A stretch of 24,530 nt of DNA from JBBQAA01 sp038254195 (lineage in GTDB: Bacteria; Actinomycetota; Thermoleophilia; Solirubrobacterales; Solirubrobacteraceae), in assembly GCA_038254195.1 (NCBI GenBank), contig JBBSGJ010000013.1, positions 1-24,530 of the forward strand. Reading direction: 5' to 3'. The notes under the pieces are model-generated. The model was not told the origin of the DNA and did no database searches. It saw only the letters and a program-made list of their open reading frames with translations. Shown piece after piece: positions 13,609-23,005 of the stretch. A program made the position numbers and the translations under genes. The stretch's first letter is position 1. Each line of letters begins with the position of its first letter.

Positions 13609-14778
13609 TCAGCGAGACGCCCCGTAGCGCGCCACGAGCGAACGGTAGACCGCGAAGGCCGGCTTCGGCGAGTAGTCGTCGCGGAGCAGCCCGAAGTAGG
13701 ACTGGAAGTCCGGCCCCTCGGAGTTGTTGTCGCGCAGGCCGAACCAGCGGAAGTCCGAGACGTGGTAGGTGCCCCGGTAGGCGTCGGCGGTCGAGACGAA
13801 CGCCCGGAGCACGCGGGCCTGCGTGGCCTCCGAACGGCCGGGCCCCGTGGGCCAGCCCGTCTCCTCGATCCGCAGCGGGAAGCCCCGACCGAGCCGGCCC
13901 TTCGGCATGTAGCACTCGCGCACCTGGGCCAGGCCCTCCCGGAACGCGTCGGCGTAGCTCCTGACCGCGGCGGCCGGGGGCGTGTAGGTCCCGGGGTAGA
14001 AGTCCATCCCGACCCAGTCGAGGCTCCGCCGGAATACCGGGCCGGCCCGGCCGATCGCGTTCCAGAAGTCGGCGTCGGCGTGGCCGCCGAAGCCCCAGGC
14101 GAAGTTGAAGCCGATCCTGAGCTGGTCGTACCCGCGCTCGGCCGCCGCCCGCTTGGCCGCGATCACCCCCTGGATGAGCGCCGGCAGCGCCCTGCGGTAG
14201 TAGCCGTCCGACGTGTTCCTCGAGAAGGTGAGGTTCACCTCGTTGGTGATCTGGAGCGCGGTGACGTGGCGGATCGGCCCGAAGGCGGCGACGACCTTCC
14301 GCACGAAGGCGAGCCACGCGGCCAGGTTCCCGTTGTCGGAGTCGGCCGGGTGGTAGCGGACCTGGAGCTCGACGTCCAGCCCGAGCGCCGCGTAGTGGCG
14401 AGCCATGGCGCGGAAGCGGGCGATGCCGCGGGCGCCGTCTGACTCGAAGAGGCGGTTCAGCCGGACGGTGAAGGGCTTCTTCCCCCGCAGGGTCCGGAGC
14501 GCCGCGTCGCGCCGGCGGACGTTCTCCGGCACGAGCGGCGTGGCGTTTCCGCTGCCGGTTTCGCCGGCCAGCCGCGGACCGACCCCAAAGTGGATGCGCG
14601 GGCCGCCCCTGGGCGCGTCGTTCGCGTAGCTCTGCTCACAGAGGGGGTCCGGTGTGCGCGGCGCCGGGGTCCGCGCCGGCGGGACCGCGCCCTCCGGGTC
14701 GACAGGAATGGCGCCCGCCGAGGAGGCGAGGATCGCGAGGACGACGAGCGTCCGGATGAGAGCCCGGAGTAGGCGCAT
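13609..14778 (-). CDS. Secreted clan GH-A-like glycoside hydrolase (mirror copy)
   Basis: Identical second copy of the signal-peptide-bearing glycosidase. The acid/base Glu180 lies in QITNEVNL and the nucleophile region is IEETGWPTG. It is convergent with the adjacent transpeptidase fragment. An in-frame GTG start two codons upstream (14782-14784) is an alternative. Confidence 0.73.
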   Translation of the reverse strand: MRLLRALIRTLVVLAILASSAGAIPVDPEGAVPPARTPAPRTPDPLCEQSYANDAPRGGPRIHFGVGPRLAGETGSGNATPLVPENVRRRDAALRTLRGKKPFTVRLNRLFESDGARGIARFRAMARHYAALGLDVELQVRYHPADSDNGNLAAWLAFVRKVVAAFGPIRHVTALQITNEVNLTFSRNTSDGYYRRALPALIQGVIAAKRAAAERGYDQLRIGFNFAWGFGGHADADFWNAIGRAGPVFRRSLDWVGMDFYPGTYTPPAAAVRSYADAFREGLAQVRECYMPKGRLGRGFPLRIEETGWPTGPGRSEATQARVLRAFVSTADAYRGTYHVSDFRWFGLRDNNSEGPDFQSYFGLLRDDYSPKPAFAVYRSLVARYGASR

Positions 14779-14813
14779 CGACACGGGAAGGTACTCGCGG
14801 CCGGGGCTGCGCG

Positions 14814-16289
14814 CTATCGCGGCACGCGGAGGAGCCGCCCGCGGCCGCCGGTGAGGAGGATGACGTAGGCGGCGCGGGGCGCGAGCGCCGTGCTCCACAG
14901 GATGCTCCGGGCGCGCGGGCGCTCGGGGTGGCACTTCGTCGGCTCGGAGCCCTGTCGCGAGTAGCCGTGCTCGTGGCTCTCGTCGCGGGCCCCGAGCGGC
15001 CCGGCGTGGTAGAGCACCCGCCGCCGCGCGCGGCCACCCACCCGGGCGAGCACGAGCTCCTGGTCGCAGGCGGTGGTGCGCACGACGAGCAGGCGGTCGC
15101 CGAGCAGCGACGGCTCGGCGTACTGCGCCTCCACGGCGCGCGCGAGGGTCCGGCGCCGGCGCCGGCGCAGATCGGCGAGCACGACCGTGCTGCCCCGCGG
15201 GCCGGCCGTGGCGAACACGAGACGGTCGCCGGCCAGCGCGGGCCGCGAGAGCGAGGTGCGCCCGCCGCTCGCCGCGACGAGACGTGGGCGCTCACCCGCC
15301 GCGCCGAAGCGCAGCGCGTAGAGGCGATCCCCCCGGTGCGTGGTCCTCCGCCAGGCGAGCCAGCGGTCCGAGACGGCGAGCGCGGCGCCGGCGGGGACGG
15401 TGGCGGTGTAGGTGCGAGCTCGCGTCCCGAGCGGTGCGACGACCACCGTGCTCCGGGCGACGTGGGCCGCGAAGCGGTGGCCGCCGATCGCCGCGTCCGG
15501 GAGGGGAAGCGCCTGGCGAGCCCCGCCGTGCAGGAGGATCGAGCCGCGGTCCCCCACGTGCCAGAGGACGTAGCCCGCGCCGGTCGAGGGATCCGCGGCG
15601 GGGGCGCCGAGGGGCCGCGAGCGCGCCGCGGCCGTCGGCGCGAGGGCGAGCGCGCAGGCGGCGAGCGCCGCGCCGTCCAGCGCGCGCAGCCCGCGCAGGA
15701 TCCCCGGCCGCTCGGCCATCGCCGCGACCGTGCGCCGCCCCCCGGGCGTGTCGAGCACCGGCGCGAGCAGCACGATCGGAAGCGCGCGGCCGAGGCCGAA
15801 GGCGAGCCCGGCGGCGAGCCCGAGGGCGGGGTCCCCGAGGGCGAAGGCGAGCGCGAAGAGGACCCAGACGGCGAGCGTCAGCACGTAGGTCGTCCAGCCC
15901 AGGCCGAGCAGTACGCCGTAGGCGAAGGTGGCGAGCGGGAAGGGCATGACGAAGCGCCAGCGCTCGGGCACCTGGCGCCGGACCTGGGGCCGGACGCGCA
16001 CGTTCCCCGCCTCGGCGAGCGCGGCGAGGAGGGCCAGTCCCCCGGCCAGGGCCGGGAGCGCGCCGTGCCCGCCGGCGTTCACCGCGTGCCCGAGCAGTGC
16101 GAGGCCGGCGAAGCTCGCCACGCCGCCCAGGAGCGCGCCCGGGGCGAAGGCCGCGAGCCCGAGCGCCGAGCCGCGCCGGCCCTGACCGTTGCCTCCGGGC
16201 GCGAGCGTCGTCAACATCGAGAACCCGCACGGCGACCACGAGCCGGTCACCCCGGCCAGGAACGCGGCCGCCGCCAGCGCGATCAGCAC
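14814..16289 (-). CDS. CcdA/DsbD-like membrane protein with propeller-like C-terminus (mirror copy)
   Basis: Identical second copy. The N-terminal six-helix region has Cys21 in SWSPCGFSM, and the C-terminal half shows TolB-like strand repeats. It overlaps the MauA-like gene by 7 nt at 16283-16289, keeping the same three-gene overlapping order. Confidence 0.63.
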   Translation of the reverse strand: MLIALAAAAFLAGVTGSWSPCGFSMLTTLAPGGNGQGRRGSALGLAAFAPGALLGGVASFAGLALLGHAVNAGGHGALPALAGGLALLAALAEAGNVRVRPQVRRQVPERWRFVMPFPLATFAYGVLLGLGWTTYVLTLAVWVLFALAFALGDPALGLAAGLAFGLGRALPIVLLAPVLDTPGGRRTVAAMAERPGILRGLRALDGAALAACALALAPTAAARSRPLGAPAADPSTGAGYVLWHVGDRGSILLHGGARQALPLPDAAIGGHRFAAHVARSTVVVAPLGTRARTYTATVPAGAALAVSDRWLAWRRTTHRGDRLYALRFGAAGERPRLVAASGGRTSLSRPALAGDRLVFATAGPRGSTVVLADLRRRRRRTLARAVEAQYAEPSLLGDRLLVVRTTACDQELVLARVGGRARRRVLYHAGPLGARDESHEHGYSRQGSEPTKCHPERPRARSILWSTALAPRAAYVILLTGGRGRLLRVPR

Positions 16290-16867
16290 GGGACCTTCGT
16301 CTGGTAGTACATGACGCAGAAGACCCGGCGGCCCTGGTAGCAGTAGCCGGTGAGCGAGGCGTCGCCGTTGATCCTCACCTTCGAGTAGGAGCAGCAGTCG
16401 ATCAGCCGCCGCACGTGGCCGCCGCAGCAGCGGTGCCAGGTGCCGTCGAGGTAGGTCCGGTGGTGATAGCGCCGGGGGATGCCGTCGAGGCAGATGCGCG
16501 TGCGCGGCGCCTCGGGCACGACGCGGCCGTCCGGGTCGCGCAGGAGCCTCCCGCGCTCGTCGACCGGTCGCCCGCGGTGGTCGACGAGGCGCCCGAGGTC
16601 ATCGACCCGGCGGCCGTCCTTGGCGCGCAGCGGGTAGCCGTGCAGATCGACCCGGGGGATGCCCGTCGGGTGCGGACAGGATGCGGTCGTGTAGATGTGC
16701 CCGCAGAAGTGGAAGGCCTCGGCCTCGCCCGGCTTGACCGCCCGGGCGACCGCGGCGCCGCCCGTGACGGCCATGAGGCCGCGGGCCAGGCGGTCGAGGA
16801 AGCCGCGGCGCGACGTGGCCGCCGCCGCGGCGTCGGCCAGGCGCGCGCCGGCGGGCTCAGAGGGCAA
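16283..16867 (-). CDS. Tat-exported cysteine-rich MauA-like protein (mirror copy)
   Basis: Identical second copy. It has a TTG start with GGAG 7 nt upstream, a twin-arginine SRRGFL signal, ten mature cysteines and a single Trp at 144. It overlaps the end of the MauE-thioredoxin gene by 11 nt. Confidence 0.58.
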   Translation of the reverse strand: MPSEPAGARLADAAAAATSRRGFLDRLARGLMAVTGGAAVARAVKPGEAEAFHFCGHIYTTASCPHPTGIPRVDLHGYPLRAKDGRRVDDLGRLVDHRGRPVDERGRLLRDPDGRVVPEAPRTRICLDGIPRRYHHRTYLDGTWHRCCGGHVRRLIDCCSYSKVRINGDASLTGYCYQGRRVFCVMYYQTKVPC

Positions 16868-17726
16868 GCGCGGCCTCCGGGGCCCGGCGCTCGGCCGTGG
16901 CCAGCAGCCCTTCGAGCTGGGCGGCGGTGTTCCACGTCCCCTTGGCGAGGACGACGCCGTCGCGGGCCAGCGCCGCGGCGTAGGGGCTGCCGGGGATCCT
17001 GAGCGCGCGCCACAGCTCCGCGTCCTCCTGCTCGTCGAAGGCGGTCAGGGCGACGTGGGGATCGCGGGCGAGGGCGGCGACGGCAGGAGCGAGCGCCTGG
17101 CACAGCGCGCACGACTCCGAGGTGAACACGGCCAGCAGCAGCGCCGCGCCGGGGTCGGCGCCGAAGCGCAGGCGGAGCTCGGGCGCGGGGGCGCCGAGCT
17201 CCGGCCCCTCCTCGGGGACCTCGAGCGCGCCCTGGGGCCGGAGCTCCAGGCGCAGGCGGCCGACCTCCCGGGCGAGTGCGGCGACGGCGAGCGCGAGCCC
17301 CGCGATCCCGAGGAGCGCGAGGGCCAGTCCGAGCCCGAGCCAGGCGTCGGTCGTCAGGGATGCGGCGGGGAGCAGCGCGGCGGCGGCCGCCACCGCGGCG
17401 AGCGCGAGCGTGCGCGTGGCGGCGAGCGGGGTGATGCGCGACCCGGCGCCGAAGCACGCGCATGGTGCGCCGGCGCGGCCCGTGGCGAGCGCGGCGAGCA
17501 GGTGGATCGCGAAGGCCAGGAGCAGCCCCGCCGCCGCCCATGCACCCGCGCGCAGCCCGGCGACGACGGCGGCGGCGAGCGCGAGCTCGAGCGCGCCGAG
17601 GGCGCGCGCGGCGAGCAGACCGCCCCGCGGGAGCGCGGCGGCGGTCACCGCCGGGCGCGCGAGCTTCAGCGCACCGGCGCCGGCCAGAGCGCCCGCCACC
17701 CCCAGCTCGAGCAGGACCCGGGGCAC
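16857..17726 (-). CDS. MauE/DoxX-like membrane protein fused to a thioredoxin-like domain (mirror copy)
   Basis: Identical second copy. It contains the MauE-type helices with CACFG (Cys89/Cys91), then a thioredoxin-like domain with CALC (Cys206/Cys209). GTG start 10 nt after the arfB stop. Confidence 0.73.
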   Translation of the reverse strand: MPRVLLELGVAGALAGAGALKLARPAVTAAALPRGGLLAARALGALELALAAAVVAGLRAGAWAAAGLLLAFAIHLLAALATGRAGAPCACFGAGSRITPLAATRTLALAAVAAAAALLPAASLTTDAWLGLGLALALLGIAGLALAVAALAREVGRLRLELRPQGALEVPEEGPELGAPAPELRLRFGADPGAALLLAVFTSESCALCQALAPAVAALARDPHVALTAFDEQEDAELWRALRIPGSPYAAALARDGVVLAKGTWNTAAQLEGLLATAERRAPEAALAL

Positions 17727-17736
17727 GGGCGCGATC

Positions 17737-18132
17737 CTACTCCGGATTCTCGGGGCGCCGCCGCGCCTGCTTGATCGCCGCCCGGCGCTGCTTGCCCTCC
17801 ACCCGGCGGCGCCGCGCGGCGCGCGTCGGCCGCGTCGGCGTGCGCGGACGGGCCACGGCGAGCGCGCGGGCCAGCCGTTCGGCGAGGCGCTCGAGCGCGA
17901 GCTCCCGGTTGCGCGCCTGGGAGCGCTGATCCTGCGCCACGGCCACGACGCGCGGCCCGGCCCGGCCCATCACCCGCGCGCGCTGCTCGGGCGTGAGCGC
18001 CTCCGAGCGCCCGACCTCGAACACCGCCTCGATCCGGGAGGCGGTGACGTTCGCGTGCTGGCCGCCCGGCCCGGAGGAGCGGCTCGCGCGCACGACGATC
18101 TCCCGCCACGGGATCGTCACGGCGCGGGTCAC
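17737..18132 (-). CDS. arfB: Peptidyl-tRNA hydrolase ArfB (mirror copy)
   Basis: Identical second copy of the 131-residue ribosome-rescue factor, with the GPGGQHAN catalytic loop and a basic C-terminal tail. The GTG start was chosen from the TGAGGG 8 nt upstream. Confidence 0.88.
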   Translation of the reverse strand: MTRAVTIPWREIVVRASRSSGPGGQHANVTASRIEAVFEVGRSEALTPEQRARVMGRAGPRVVAVAQDQRSQARNRELALERLAERLARALAVARPRTPTRPTRAARRRRVEGKQRRAAIKQARRRPENPE

Positions 18133-18169
18133 GCGGAGGCCCTCAGGGTCGTGCGGCACCCTTCGGAGG

Positions 18170-18595
18170 ATGACGCACCGCGCCGGAGCCGCTGTCCTCC
18201 TGGCCGCGCTCACGCTCGCCACGCTGGGCTGCGGGGTCCAGTCCCCCGACCTCCTGGCGCTCACGCGGCGCGGCGTGCTGCCCGACGCGGACGTCACGCT
18301 CGTCGTCACCGACGACGGCCACGTCAAGTGCTCGGCGGCCAATCACGCCCGCGCGCGGCCGCTGGCCGACCCGCTCCTCCTGCAGGCCCGGGAGCTCCAG
18401 CGCGAGGTCGTGGCGGACGCCCGGCGGAACCGGCGCTTCCCGCTCCGGCCAGGCTCCGAGCTCTCCTACCGCGTTCGCACGCAGGACGGGACGGTGGGCT
18501 GGAGCGACACGAGCCGCCCGCTGCCGCTGCGCTACTTCAAGCTCGCGCTGCTCGCCCGCGAGGTGGCCAAGGGGCCCTGCGGCCGGCGGCGCTGA
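18170..18595 (+). CDS. Small exported, possibly lipid-anchored protein of unknown function (mirror copy)
   Basis: Identical second copy of the 141-residue protein, with a signal segment ending in TLGC (Cys21) and further cysteines at 54 and 137. In this orientation the start reads TTCGGAGGATG, showing the Shine-Dalgarno abutting the ATG. Confidence 0.68.
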   Translation: MTHRAGAAVLLAALTLATLGCGVQSPDLLALTRRGVLPDADVTLVVTDDGHVKCSAANHARARPLADPLLLQARELQREVVADARRNRRFPLRPGSELSYRVRTQDGTVGWSDTSRPLPLRYFKLALLAREVAKGPCGRRR

Positions 18596-18598
18596 GAG

Positions 18599-19234
18599 TC
18601 ACTCGCCGAAGCGGACCTTGCCGTTGGACCGCGCCCGGGCCTCGGCGCGGCTGGTCTCGTCCATGCGCTCGCGGGCCCGGCGCAGGAGACGCGCGAGCAG
18701 GCGCAGGCGCGCGTTCTCCGAGCGCAGGTCGAGCAGGCTCTGCTTGGGCGGCGCGCCGAAGTCGACGGTGGCGGCCATCGCGTAGGCGGACATGGCGGCG
18801 AGCTCGTCCGGGTCGGGCGGCCGGTCGGTGACGTGCTCGACGAGCTCGGCGTAGGCCGCGCGCGCGTCCTCGCCGGCCGCGGGGTCGGCGTCCTCCTCCG
18901 CGTCGGCCAGGAAGGCGACGGTTCCGGCGGGATAGGGCAGGTCCTCCTGGCGGGAGAGCACGCGCAGAGGGCGCGTGCCGCGCGTGAGGAGGTTCAGCCG
19001 CCCGTCGTCCATCCGCTCGAGCACGTCGGTGATCGCGCACGCGCAGCCGGTCTCCCGAAGGCCGTCGTCGGCCAGCCAGAGAATCCCGAACTCCGACTCG
19101 CGCTCGAGGCACTCGCCCATCATCGTCCGGTAGCGCTCCTCGAAGATGTGCAGCGGGACGAGCTCGGTGGGCAGGGCGACGATCCCCAGCGGGAACAGGG
19201 GGAAGTCGCGGATCGGCTCCTCGTCGCCGGACAT
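18599..19234 (-). CDS. LON peptidase substrate-binding domain protein (mirror copy)
   Basis: Identical second copy of the 211-residue stand-alone Lon N-domain protein (FPLFPLGIVALPTELVPLHI near its start). Divergent from the photolyase copy across 41 bp. Confidence 0.86.
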   Translation of the reverse strand: MSGDEEPIRDFPLFPLGIVALPTELVPLHIFEERYRTMMGECLERESEFGILWLADDGLRETGCACAITDVLERMDDGRLNLLTRGTRPLRVLSRQEDLPYPAGTVAFLADAEEDADPAAGEDARAAYAELVEHVTDRPPDPDELAAMSAYAMAATVDFGAPPKQSLLDLRSENARLRLLARLLRRARERMDETSRAEARARSNGKVRFGE

Positions 19235-19274
19235 CGGGGAAAGTCTAAGTCCGGCGGCCCTCCGTACTGCACAA
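19235..19274 (-). promoter_or_regulatory. Candidate leaderless promoter for the Lon-domain gene (mirror copy)
   Basis: Mirror of the divergent gap. The TAGACT -10 candidate lies on the minus strand at 19242-19247, seven bases before the ATG of the Lon-domain gene. Confidence 0.33.
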
Positions 19275-19275
19275 G

Positions 19276-20676
19276 ATGGCCGGTACGGCGCTCGTCTGGA
19301 TCCGGCGCGACCTGCGCCTGCACGACCACCCGCCGCTCGTGCGCGCGCTGGCCGAGCACGAGCGGGTCGTGCCCGTCTTCTGCCTCGATCCGCGGCTCGT
19401 CTCCGGCCGCTTCCCCTCCCCGGTGCGCACGTGGTTCCTGCTCGAGGCGCTGAACGAGCTCGGCGCCGGGATCCGCGAGCGGGGAGGCAGGCTCGCGCTG
19501 CGGGTCGGCGCGCCGCACGAGGAGCTGCCGCAGCTCTGCCGTGAGGTCGGCGCCGAGGCGGTCTATCTCGCCTCGGACGTCTCGCCCTACGCCCGCGCGC
19601 GGGACGCGGCGGTCCGCCGCACGCTCGAGCGGATCGACGTCCGGCCCGTCCACACCCCCGGCAACTTCGTCGCCGACGTCAGCCGGCCGGAGACCAAGGA
19701 CGGTCGGCCCTTCTCCGTCTTCACGCCGTTCTGGCGCGCCTGGCAGGCGCTCGAGCGCCGCCCGGTGCACCGCGCGCCGGCGGAGATCCCCGTCCCCTCG
19801 AAGCTGCGCGTCGGGTCCCTGCCCTCGCTCGCGGACCTCGGCCTCGAGCTCGACGTCCCCGAGCCCTGGACGCCGGGGGAGGAGGAGGCCCGGCGCCGGC
19901 TCACGGCCTTCCTGCGCGGGCCGGTCTCGGCCTACGCCGAGCGCCACGACCGCCTGGCCGGCGGCACCTCCGAGCTCTCGCCCTACCTGCACTTCGGCTG
20001 CCTCTCCGCGCGCGAGACCGAGGAGCGCTCCCGCGGCGGATCCGAGGGCGAGGGCGCGACCGCCTTCCGCCGTCAGCTCGCCTGGCGGGACTTCTACGCC
20101 CACGTCCTCCTGCACAATCCGGGCAACGCGCGCGGCGCCCACAACGAGCGCTTCGCCGAGCTCGAGTGGGACCGCGCGCCCGAGCGCCTGAAGGCGTGGA
20201 AGGACGGCCGCACCGGCTACCCGCTGATCGACGCGGGGATGCGCCAGCTCCGCACGATCGGCTGGATGCACAACCGCGCGCGCCTCGTCGTCGGCTCCTT
20301 TCTGACCAAGGACCTGCACCTCGACTGGCGGGAGGGGGAGGCACACTTCATGCGCTACCTCCTGTGCGGGGACGAGGCGCAGAACAACGGCAACTGGCAG
20401 TGGATCGCGGGGACGGGCGTCGATCCCCAGCCCTACTTCCGGCGCATGTACAACCCGACGCTCCACCAGCAACGCCACGATCCCGAGGGGGAGTACGTGC
20501 GTCGCTGGGTGCCCGAGCTCGCGCGCGTGCCGCTCGAGCACCTGGCCGAGCCGTGGGGGATGAGCGAGGAGGAGCAGGAGGCCGCGGGCTGCGTCATCGG
20601 GCGCGACTACCCCGAGCCGATCGTCGACCACGCGGAGGAGCGCCGCGTGGCGATGGACCGCTACGGGTCTGTGTGA
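19276..20676 (+). CDS. phrB: Deoxyribodipyrimidine photo-lyase (mirror copy)
   Basis: Identical second copy of the 466-residue class I CPD photolyase, with the FAD-site motifs TSELSPYLHFG, GWMHNRARL and DEAQNNGNWQW intact and the Trp triad at 298, 351 and 374. First gene of the rightward run. Confidence 0.91.
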   Translation: MAGTALVWIRRDLRLHDHPPLVRALAEHERVVPVFCLDPRLVSGRFPSPVRTWFLLEALNELGAGIRERGGRLALRVGAPHEELPQLCREVGAEAVYLASDVSPYARARDAAVRRTLERIDVRPVHTPGNFVADVSRPETKDGRPFSVFTPFWRAWQALERRPVHRAPAEIPVPSKLRVGSLPSLADLGLELDVPEPWTPGEEEARRRLTAFLRGPVSAYAERHDRLAGGTSELSPYLHFGCLSARETEERSRGGSEGEGATAFRRQLAWRDFYAHVLLHNPGNARGAHNERFAELEWDRAPERLKAWKDGRTGYPLIDAGMRQLRTIGWMHNRARLVVGSFLTKDLHLDWREGEAHFMRYLLCGDEAQNNGNWQWIAGTGVDPQPYFRRMYNPTLHQQRHDPEGEYVRRWVPELARVPLEHLAEPWGMSEEEQEAAGCVIGRDYPEPIVDHAEERRVAMDRYGSV

Positions 20677-20702
20677 GCGGCGAACCTGGGTACGCGGGAG
20701 CC

Positions 20703-21572
20703 ATGAGCTCCTCCGATACCCCCACCGTCGCCGTCCTCGGCACCGGCATCATGGGCGCGCCGATCGCGCGCAACCTCGCCCAGAACGGCTTTCCCGTGCA
20801 GGTCTGGAACCGCACCAGGGAGAAGGCCGAGGCCCTGACCGAGGGGGACACGACGGTCCACGACACCCCCGCGCAGGCGGTCAGGGGCGCGCAGATCATC
20901 CTGACCATGCTCGCCGACGGCGACGCCGTCCGGGAGACGATGGAGCAGGCGGCCGACGGCTTCGAGCCCGGCGCCGCGTGGATCCAGGCGAGCACGGTCG
21001 GCCTCGAGGCGTGCGGGGAGCTCGCGGCCCTGGCCAAGGAGCACGACCTCGCCTACCTCGACGCCCCGGTGCTCGGCACCAAGGCGCCGGCCGAGCAGGC
21101 CGAGCTCGTCGTCCTCGCCTCGGGGGACGAGGGGGCGCGCGAGCGCTGCGCCCCCGTCTGGGGCGCGATCGGCTCGGCGACCCGGTGGCTCGGGGACGCG
21201 GGCCAGGGCTCGCGCGCGAAGCTCGTCATGAACTCCTGGGTCGTCGCGCTGACCGAGGCGACGGCGGAGACGCTCGCGCTGGCCCGAGCCCTCGGCGTGC
21301 CCGGCGAGCTCTTCCTGGACGGGATCGCCGGCGGGCCGCTCGACTCCGGGTACGCGCAGACCAAGGGCAAGGCCATGCTCGCCGGCGAGTACGAGCCGAG
21401 CTTCCCGCTCGCCCACGCGCTCAAGGACGTGAAGCTCGTCCTCGCCGCCGCCGAGGCGGAGGATGTCGAGCTGCCGCTCGCCCGGGGCGTCGCCGAGGGC
21501 TTTGGCCGCGGCGTCGAGGCCGGCCACGGGGAGGAGGACATGGCCGCGGCCTATGCGGGGCTTGTGGGCTAA
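20703..21572 (+). CDS. NAD(P)-dependent beta-hydroxyacid dehydrogenase family protein (mirror copy)
   Basis: Identical second copy of the 289-residue HIBADH/GLYR-like protein, with GTGIMG nucleotide-binding motif and catalytic Lys173. Its TAA stop lies 11 nt before vapB. Confidence 0.83.
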   Translation: MSSSDTPTVAVLGTGIMGAPIARNLAQNGFPVQVWNRTREKAEALTEGDTTVHDTPAQAVRGAQIILTMLADGDAVRETMEQAADGFEPGAAWIQASTVGLEACGELAALAKEHDLAYLDAPVLGTKAPAEQAELVVLASGDEGARERCAPVWGAIGSATRWLGDAGQGSRAKLVMNSWVVALTEATAETLALARALGVPGELFLDGIAGGPLDSGYAQTKGKAMLAGEYEPSFPLAHALKDVKLVLAAAEAEDVELPLARGVAEGFGRGVEAGHGEEDMAAAYAGLVG

Positions 21573-21583
21573 GCTGTGTGCGT

Positions 21584-21823
21584 ATGCGTGTGCACGTGGC
21601 TCTGGATGATGAGCTCGTGGCCGAGCTCGACCGCCACGCCGGGCGCCGGCGCCGCAGCGCGTTCATCGCGGCGGCGGTGCGCGAGGCGCTCGATCGCGAG
21701 CGACGCGTGGCGGCGTTCGACGCCGCCGTCGGGAGCATCCCCGACGCCGGCCATGAGTGGGACGAGGACCCGGCGGCCTGGGTTCACGCCCAGCGCCGCC
21801 TGGATCCCCGCCGCGTCGGCTGA
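21584..21823 (+). CDS. vapB: Ribbon-helix-helix antitoxin VapB (mirror copy)
   Basis: Identical second copy of the 79-residue RHH antitoxin (MRVHVALDDELVAELDRHAG), whose TGA is followed immediately by the vapC GTG. Confidence 0.83.
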   Translation: MRVHVALDDELVAELDRHAGRRRRSAFIAAAVREALDRERRVAAFDAAVGSIPDAGHEWDEDPAAWVHAQRRLDPRRVG

Positions 21824-22216
21824 GTGGCCGGGCTCCAGTTCGACACCACGGTGCTCATCGACGTCCTGCGCGAGCGCCCGGTGGCGGCGCGCGTCCGCGA
21901 TCTCCTGACCGGGGGAATGGTGCTGGGGACGAGCGCGATCAGCGTGGAGGAGGTCGTCCGGGGGCTACGAGAGGCTGAGGAGGAACGGGCGCGGAGCCTC
22001 TTCGACGGTCTGCGGATCTGGCCGACCGGCCGCCGCGAGGCCGAGGTCGCCGGCCGTTGGCGCGGCTCCTACGCGCGGCGCGGACGCACCCTCGCCCAGC
22101 CCGACTGCCTGATCGCCGCCACGGCGCTCGCGCGCGACGCCACGCTCTGCACCGGCAACGTCAGGGACTTCCCGATGCCGGGCCTCCGCGTCGAGCACTG
22201 GCCCGCCGGGGAATAG
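21824..22216 (+). CDS. vapC: PIN-domain toxin VapC (mirror copy)
   Basis: Identical second copy of the 130-residue PIN ribonuclease with Asp7, Glu42/43, Asp94 and Asp115 conserved. Ends 12 nt before the methyltransferase GTG. Confidence 0.86.
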   Translation: MAGLQFDTTVLIDVLRERPVAARVRDLLTGGMVLGTSAISVEEVVRGLREAEEERARSLFDGLRIWPTGRREAEVAGRWRGSYARRGRTLAQPDCLIAATALARDATLCTGNVRDFPMPGLRVEHWPAGE

Positions 22217-22228
22217 CCTCCGCGCGCC

Positions 22229-23005
22229 GTGAGCGCGACCTACGAGCAGGAGGACCAGCCCGACGGCGTCCCGCCGCTCGCCCTGACCGGCGAGCGGACG
22301 CTGCCCGACGTCCCCGAGGAGAACTACTGGTTTCGCCGCCATCTCGTGGTCTACGAGTGGATCGCCGCGCGGACGCTCGGGCGGCGGGTCGTCGACATGG
22401 CCTGCGGGGAGGGCTACGGCTCGGAGGTCCTCTCGCGCAGCGCGGCCTCGGTCGTCGGCGTCGACGCCAACCCCGAGGCCCACGAGCACGCGCGGCTGCG
22501 CTACCCCCGGCAGAACCTGCGCTTCGCGCGCGACCTCGTCGAGTCCTTCGCCGAGCCGTGCGACGACGTCGTCTTCCTGCAGACGATCGAGCACGTGCAG
22601 GATCCGGACGCGATCCTCGAGCACTTCAAGGGGATGCTGGACACCGGGGGCGGTGTCGCCTACGTCTCGACGCCGAACGTGCTCACCCTCGCGCCCACGG
22701 GGGCGGAGCGCTCCGGCAACCCCTGGCACGTCAAGGAGTACCGCACGGAAGAGTTCCGCGCGCTGTGCGAGCGCCACTTCGCCCGGGTCGAGCTGCACGG
22801 GCTCTTCCACGCCCGCAAGCTGCGGGTGCACGAGCTGGCGCTCCGCCACGCGCGCTGGGACGACGTCCACCGCGCCCTGGGGATCACAAAGCCCTTCTAT
22901 GACCGCTTCATCCCGGCCATCTCAGTGCGCGACTTCGCGTTGCGGCCCGCTCCGCCCGCGGAGCTTCACGGCGCGCTCGACTTCCTCGCCGTCTGCCGCC
23001 CGTGA
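22229..23005 (+). CDS. Class I SAM-dependent methyltransferase, Rv3030-like (mirror copy)
   Basis: Identical second copy of the 258-residue methyltransferase (VVDMACGEGYGS motif I). Its stop overlaps the GH57 start by 4 nt (GTGA). Confidence 0.83.
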   Translation: MSATYEQEDQPDGVPPLALTGERTLPDVPEENYWFRRHLVVYEWIAARTLGRRVVDMACGEGYGSEVLSRSAASVVGVDANPEAHEHARLRYPRQNLRFARDLVESFAEPCDDVVFLQTIEHVQDPDAILEHFKGMLDTGGGVAYVSTPNVLTLAPTGAERSGNPWHVKEYRTEEFRALCERHFARVELHGLFHARKLRVHELALRHARWDDVHRALGITKPFYDRFIPAISVRDFALRPAPPAELHGALDFLAVCRP